From: an uncultured Rhodocyclaceae bacterium
GTDB taxonomy: Bacteria > Pseudomonadota > Gammaproteobacteria > Burkholderiales > Rhodocyclaceae
Length of the DNA: 28,458 bases
Direction: 5' to 3'
Assembly: GCA_937892345.1 (NCBI GenBank)
Contig: CALAGF010000089.1
Span: 1 to 28,458 of the forward strand
Shown here: in pieces, positions 24,411-28,458 of the stretch
How positions within the stretch are numbered: the first letter of the stretch is position 1
Layout: each line of letters begins with the position of its first letter
Notes under the pieces: model-generated
Told to the model about the DNA's origin: nothing
Databases searched by the model: none
What the model saw: only the letters and a program-made list of their open reading frames with translations
Position numbers and translations under genes: made by a program

Positions 24411-25537
24411 AGCCGCACATTCTGGTTACCACCTGGTTTTTTACCCATCAACCCGGTTATCTCGATTTCTCCTACCGACTGCGCGCCCTGGCCAGCCGTT
24501 ATCGTCTGACCGTGGTCATCGGTCATGAAGGATTTCGTGAAGAATTTCCCGGGCTGGAAGCGGATTTTCTGGTTTTGCCGGCAGTTGCCAGCACCAGCGG
24601 CCTCTTGCGCTATCTGATGGAACTCGCCGCCCTGTCCCGCCGCCTGAAGCCGGATCTGGTCATCATGCTCGGCTCGCAGATGGCGATGCTCAGCCTGTTG
24701 ATGCCCGGCATGCGCACGCTCACCTACTGGAACGAGCACCCCAGCCATTTCTACGATCTGGACCACCGCAATCCGCTCAAGCGCGCATTCAATCGCCTGC
24801 TCTATCGCCTGTCCTATTTCGCCGCACGCCACACCACGCGGGTGATGCCGATTGGCCAGGCACATGCCGATGACCTGCGTGAAAACGCGGTCCCTGAACA
24901 GTGCCTGCGGCTGATTCCGATGGGCGTTGCCGATGCTTTTCTGGCCGCGCGCAAGGTCGACCGCAGCAAGGCAAAGCGCGGCGTTTCGGTGGTTTACGCC
25001 GGCAGCGTGGTGGAGGATAGAGGCCGCGACGTGATGATCGACGGCCTGAAACTGGCCCGCGATGCCGGGATTGATGTGCACTTGACCCTGATCGGCGCTC
25101 ATCCGCCGGAAAAACGTTATTGCAGCGAACGTGCCGACGCCTTGGGTCTGACCGACTGCCTGACGGTGATCGGACGCATTCCCGGCAGCGAAATTCCTGC
25201 CCGCCTGGGCGAACACGACGCCGGCATCTGTATCTGGGCCGATCGCCCGTGGTGGCGCTTCAACCCGCCGACCAAACTGTTTGAATATCTGGTGGCTGGT
25301 CTGCCGGTACTGGCCAGCCGCATTCGTACCCATACCGACTACCTGCGCGACGGCGAAACCGGGCTGATCTTCGATTACGACGCAGCCAGCTTTGCCGAAG
25401 CACTCGCCCGTCTGGCAGCCGATCCGGCACAACGCAAGCGCATGAAGCAGCAGGCTGCCGCCGAGGGAAAGCAATATCTTTGGCGCGATATCGAACCGGT
25501 GTTCATTGACTGCGTCGAGACGGTGCTGCATGGCTGA
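24407..25537 (+). CDS. Glycosyltransferase family 4 protein
   Basis: This 376-residue GT-B glycosyltransferase begins MKPHILVTTWFFTHQPGYLDFSYRLRALASRYRLTVVIG. The C-terminal half has VYAGSVVEDRGRDVMIDGL and LTLIGAHPPEKRY. It ends with the donor-site region FNPPTKLFEYLVAGLPVLAS followed by DYLRDGETGLIFDYD, the typical GT4 E-x7-E neighbourhood. It is probably cytoplasmic and acts on lipid-linked intermediates. The start overlaps the flippase stop (ATGA), and the stop overlaps the next glycosyltransferase by 8 bases. Donor and linkage are unknown. Confidence 0.92.
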   Translation: MKPHILVTTWFFTHQPGYLDFSYRLRALASRYRLTVVIGHEGFREEFPGLEADFLVLPAVASTSGLLRYLMELAALSRRLKPDLVIMLGSQMAMLSLLMPGMRTLTYWNEHPSHFYDLDHRNPLKRAFNRLLYRLSYFAARHTTRVMPIGQAHADDLRENAVPEQCLRLIPMGVADAFLAARKVDRSKAKRGVSVVYAGSVVEDRGRDVMIDGLKLARDAGIDVHLTLIGAHPPEKRYCSERADALGLTDCLTVIGRIPGSEIPARLGEHDAGICIWADRPWWRFNPPTKLFEYLVAGLPVLASRIRTHTDYLRDGETGLIFDYDAASFAEALARLAADPAQRKRMKQQAAAEGKQYLWRDIEPVFIDCVETVLHG

Positions 25538-26717
25538 ATCGCGCCCCGAGTTGCGTCTACTGCAACTGGTTCCTGAGCCGCTGCCCACCCATCGGCCGGA
25601 TGTTCGCGTGCTGTTCGGCGACATCCTGCCGCAACATGGCATCCTCTGCGATCTCATCGGGCGCCCCGGCGACACACCGGAAGGCGGCCGGCTACGCCGC
25701 GAATTTTCCTTTTTCATGCTTTGCCTGCGCCAATTGCTGGCGGCCAACCGCCGGCAATACTTTGCCGTTCAAGTCAGGGACATGGCCCTGCTCGGGGTAG
25801 TGGCCCGGATCATCTGCGCCTTCAAGGGAATGCCGCTGTTTTACTGGATGTCCTTCCTGTTTGCCGAAAGTCGCATCGTGCGCGCCGCCAGCGCGGATGA
25901 ACCGCTGGGCCGCCTGCGCCGGATTGCCCTTGCAGTCTACGGTCGACTCGAACATTTCGCCCTTTATCGCCTCGTGCTGCCGGCTTGTCGCCATGTTTTC
26001 GTGCAAAGCAGCGCGATGGCACGCCATGTAGCGGTCCACGGCGTGCCCGAGGACAAAATGACGGCGGTACCGATGGGTGTCGATCTCGACCGCATCCTCG
26101 ATCCTGCCATCGTGGCGCAGCGCCTGCCGCAATGGCCTGACCAGCCGGTGATCGCCTACCTCGGCTCACTCGACACATTGCGTCGGCTCGATGCCCTGAT
26201 CGACATGCTGAAAATATTGCATCAGCGCGGCCGGGAAAATGTTCGCCTGCTTTTGATCGGCGACGGCTCCTGCGCGGCAGATACCGACTTCCTGCGTGAA
26301 CATGCGCGCCAATCGGAACTGGAACAGGCCATGCACATCACCGGCTGGCTGCCCGGCGCCCAGGCCTGGGCGCTGCTCAAGGGTGCCGACATCGCCATTT
26401 CGCCGATTCCCCGCGGCCCGCTGCTGGATGTCAGTTCGCCGACCAAACTGCTGGAATATCTCGCGCTCGGCATGCCCTGTATCGGCAACGATTCGCCGGA
26501 TCAGGCCGAGGTGCTCAAAGCCTCAGGCGCAGGCCTGCTCTGCCGCCTGACCCCGACTGAACTGGCCGAGCGCGCCATCGAACTCCTGGACAACCTGCCC
26601 GCCGCCCGCATCCGGGCCGCCAGCGGTCTGGACTACATCCGCCAGCAGCGCAGCTACTCGGTACTCGGCGCCCGCCTTGCTGCGGTCTACCGCCGCCTGG
26701 CCGGAGAATCGGCATGA
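25530..26717 (+). CDS. Glycosyltransferase family 4 protein (second of the pair)
   Basis: This 395-residue glycosyltransferase has GT4 features in its C-terminal half: KMTAVPMGVDLDRI, VIAYLGSLDTLRRLDALIDML, RLLLIGDGS, MHITGWLPGAQAWALLKGADIAISPIP, SPTKLLEYLALGMPCIGND and the EVLKASGAGLL end of the donor loop. The N-terminal half is divergent (LRLLQLVPEPLPTHRPDVRVLFGDILPQHG). It contains a hydrophobic stretch near residues 88-112 (LLGVVARIICAFKGMPLFYWMSFLF) that may contact the membrane. The start at 25530 overlaps the previous stop (ATGGCTGA), and the end overlaps the next gene by 4 bases. It is likely to add another sugar of the repeat unit. Confidence 0.9.
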   Translation: MAESRPELRLLQLVPEPLPTHRPDVRVLFGDILPQHGILCDLIGRPGDTPEGGRLRREFSFFMLCLRQLLAANRRQYFAVQVRDMALLGVVARIICAFKGMPLFYWMSFLFAESRIVRAASADEPLGRLRRIALAVYGRLEHFALYRLVLPACRHVFVQSSAMARHVAVHGVPEDKMTAVPMGVDLDRILDPAIVAQRLPQWPDQPVIAYLGSLDTLRRLDALIDMLKILHQRGRENVRLLLIGDGSCAADTDFLREHARQSELEQAMHITGWLPGAQAWALLKGADIAISPIPRGPLLDVSSPTKLLEYLALGMPCIGNDSPDQAEVLKASGAGLLCRLTPTELAERAIELLDNLPAARIRAASGLDYIRQQRSYSVLGARLAAVYRRLAGESA

Positions 26718-28430
26718 AACGGCTGCTGCTCGCCCTCCTTGCACTGACTGGCTTGAACCCCTTGTTGCTGGCTGACGATGGCGTCTCGGTCGACCGTGGC
26801 TGGCTGAGCGTCAACAACCCCAATCTGGAAATCGTGGCCGGCAGTCCGCTGGATTTTTCCACGCTCTTCCCCGGCCAGAAAATCGAAGGCCGCGTCGAAA
26901 TTTCGCCCCAAGGGCAGTTGACCGTGGGCGGCAAGGCGCAGCGCTTCCTGTGCAGTACCGTCTCCCTGACCCCACCCTACGGCGGCTTTCCCGATCACGC
27001 CACGGCCGATCGACTGGCCCGCCAGATGCGCCGAGCCGGTTACAACCTCGCCCGTCTGCACTACGTGGATGCCACGCTGATGTCCGGTCGCAAAGGGGAT
27101 TTCGACTATCACCCGGAACAACTCGACCGCTTTTACTACCTGCTCTCCGCGCTGCGCCAGCAGGGCATTTACTGGATGATCGACGGCATGAGTTCGGTCA
27201 ACGGCGCCTACGGCAATGTGGAACCGCATCGTTGGGTCAATCGTCACAGCCTGATGGCCAAGGTCCAGGTCGACGACGCCGCACGCCGGCATTGGCGCAA
27301 GCTGCAGGAAACGCTGTACGCCCGCGTCAATCCCTACACCGGGCGCAGCACCCTGGCCGACGACGCACTGATGGGCGTCATTCTGGTGAATGAGGGCGGT
27401 TTTCAGTTCCAGATGGCAGTTGACCGCAAGATTCCCGACGCTGCCCGGCCAGCCCTCGTGGCCTGGCTGAAACAGCGTTACGCGCAAGCCGCCACCTTTG
27501 AAAAAGTCTGGAAGCAACCGTGGACCCAGCTGGCGCCGGCCACCTTGCAATTGCCCGACCACGAAGAACAATCCCCGCGCATGGAAGACGTGCTCGCATT
27601 CTTCGACGAACGCCAAGCCGATACCGGCCGCTGGATGGAAGCCACCTTGCGCGAACTCGGCTACCGCGGCCCGGTCACCGCCTACAACAATATGCCGACC
27701 ACCCACATGGCCCGCAGCCGGGCACGGTTTTCGTGGGTAGACATGCACGCCTACCACGATGAAGCCAGCGGCCGCGAACCAGGCTCGCGCATTACCAACA
27801 CCAGTGCCTTCGACAACAGCCTGGGCTGGCTGGCCGACCTTTCCAGCCAGCGCATCGCCGGCAAGGCCTTCACGGTATCGGAATGGGGCCAACCCTTCTG
27901 GAACAGCTGGCGTTATGAATCCTCGCTCACCGTTCCGGCGTGGGCCGCGATGCAAGGCTGGGACGCCATCTGTCAACACGCCAGTTCCACTGTCGACCTC
28001 GACTACCGGCAAAAAAACTCGTGGAAGGAAGCGATGATGCCCTACACCGTGGGCCTCGATCCGATCACCCGTGCCGGCGAAACCCTGGGCGCCCTGCTGT
28101 TCCGGCGCGGCGACGTGCGCACCGACAGCCAATTCACCCGTCTGGGCATCGACCGCCCGGAAGACGAGGCCTCTGCCAAATACTGGGGCCTGCCCCGTGA
28201 AATCAGCCGCCACGCCCTGCGCGGGCGGGTCGCGCTAGACTTCACGAAAGCCGCTGCCAACCCGACGCAGCGAGAAAATATCCCGATCACCGCCCAAAAC
28301 CGGCTGGAAAAATGGCTGCAGGGACTCGACCGGGGCGAGGACTTCAGCACCTTCACCGGCGAAATCAGCGGCAGCATCAAACGCCGCCAGTTGCAACTAC
28401 GTACCGACAAAACACTGGCCGTAGCCTTTG
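26714..28430 (+). CDS. Secreted glycoside hydrolase, clan A type, 3' end lost at the contig edge
   Basis: About 572 genuine codons are present. The protein has a signal peptide (MKRLLLALLALTGLNPLLLA), then a short N-terminal beta region (about 20-75) and a TIM-barrel domain. Clan-A landmarks are NLARLHYVDA (conserved Arg-x-His), LVNEGGFQF with Asn226-Glu227 as the acid/base, VDMHAYHDE, and TVSEWGQPFW with E390 as the probable nucleophile. This resembles cellulase-family hydrolases acting on beta-linked polysaccharide. Export and its position in the exopolysaccharide operon suggest periplasmic trimming or release of the polymer. It starts in the previous stop (ATGA). Sequence after 28430 is adapter, so the true C-terminus is unknown and the last codon at the edge is unreliable. 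Confidence 0.87.
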
Positions 28431-28458
28431 AGATCGGAAGAGCGTCGTGTAGGGAAAG
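28431..28458. other. Illumina adapter read-through at the contig end (not biological)
   Basis: The last 28 bases begin AGATCGGAAGAGCGTCGTGT and continue AGGGAAAG, matching the Illumina TruSeq universal (read 2) adapter base for base, by memory of that adapter. It keeps the glycoside hydrolase frame open and would add false codons. These bases should be trimmed. Confidence 0.97.

Noticed and set aside
24353..25747. 464-codon minus-strand frame opposite the GT4 genes
   Set aside because: Shadow of overlapping plus-strand genes that carry family motifs.
26687..28213. 508-codon open frame on the minus strand opposite the hydrolase gene
   Set aside because: It has no domain or signal features and mirrors a clear hydrolase with catalytic motifs; it reflects high GC codon use.
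10668..28430. Exosortase/PEP-CTERM protein-sorting system expected near EpsLEFG-type loci
   Set aside because: No exosortase-like membrane protein and no PEP-CTERM tail was seen in any protein of the window.

Overview
The window reads as one end of a draft or metagenomic contig from a Gram-negative betaproteobacterium, most likely Rhodocyclales (Dechloromonas/Azonexus/Accumulibacter-like). This placement is inferred from the EpsL-EpsE-EpsF-EpsG exopolysaccharide families, a UgpB-type binding protein, the PduO-type cobalamin adenosyltransferase and the small Rhodocyclaceae-like hypothetical proteins. No 16S rRNA or other marker is present to prove it. The left edge cuts through alaS. The right edge runs into 28 bases that match an Illumina TruSeq adapter (28431-28458), so genuine sequence stops near 28430.

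Region 1 (1-10.6 kb) holds housekeeping and signalling genes. On the minus strand are the start of alaS, a small secreted repeat protein, and an overlapping ugpQ-ugpB pair for glycerophosphodiester/glycerol-3-phosphate use, without permease or ATPase genes beside it. On the plus strand follow a small lipoprotein, a large membrane histidine kinase with an approximately 490-residue periplasmic sensor, an overlapping single-domain response regulator, and the DEAD-box helicase rhlE. A strong bidirectional terminator separates rhlE from a convergent PP2C-type protein phosphatase and a hydroxypyruvate isomerase (both minus). A cobalamin adenosyltransferase and a 71-residue orphan then follow on the plus strand.

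Region 2 (10.6-28.43 kb) is a single-direction exopolysaccharide locus, entirely on the plus strand. It starts with a TylC3/TcaB9-like C-methyltransferase, a homoserine-dehydrogenase-like oxidoreductase with a C-terminal SAF domain (COG4091 type) and a glycosyltransferase. An O-acylation pair (MBOAT plus AlgX/AlgJ-like SGNH protein) comes next. Then comes the secretion and chain-length core epsL-epsE-epsF-epsG, a Wzy-like polymerase, a Wzx-like flippase, two GT4 glycosyltransferases and a secreted clan-A glycoside hydrolase that runs off the contig. Most genes from epsF onward overlap by 4-8 bases (only epsG to wzy does not), which suggests translational coupling.

Together these genes describe a Wzx/Wzy-type pathway. 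Repeat units are built by the glycosyltransferases, flipped, polymerised, length-controlled by EpsF/EpsG and exported through EpsE/EpsL. The polymer is probably decorated by C-methylation and O-acylation, and trimmed by the periplasmic hydrolase. The initiating sugar-phosphate transferase, the nucleotide-sugar synthesis genes and any exosortase are not in this window. No rRNA, tRNA, CRISPR array, insertion sequence or phage gene was seen, and no gap between genes exceeds about 150 bases.
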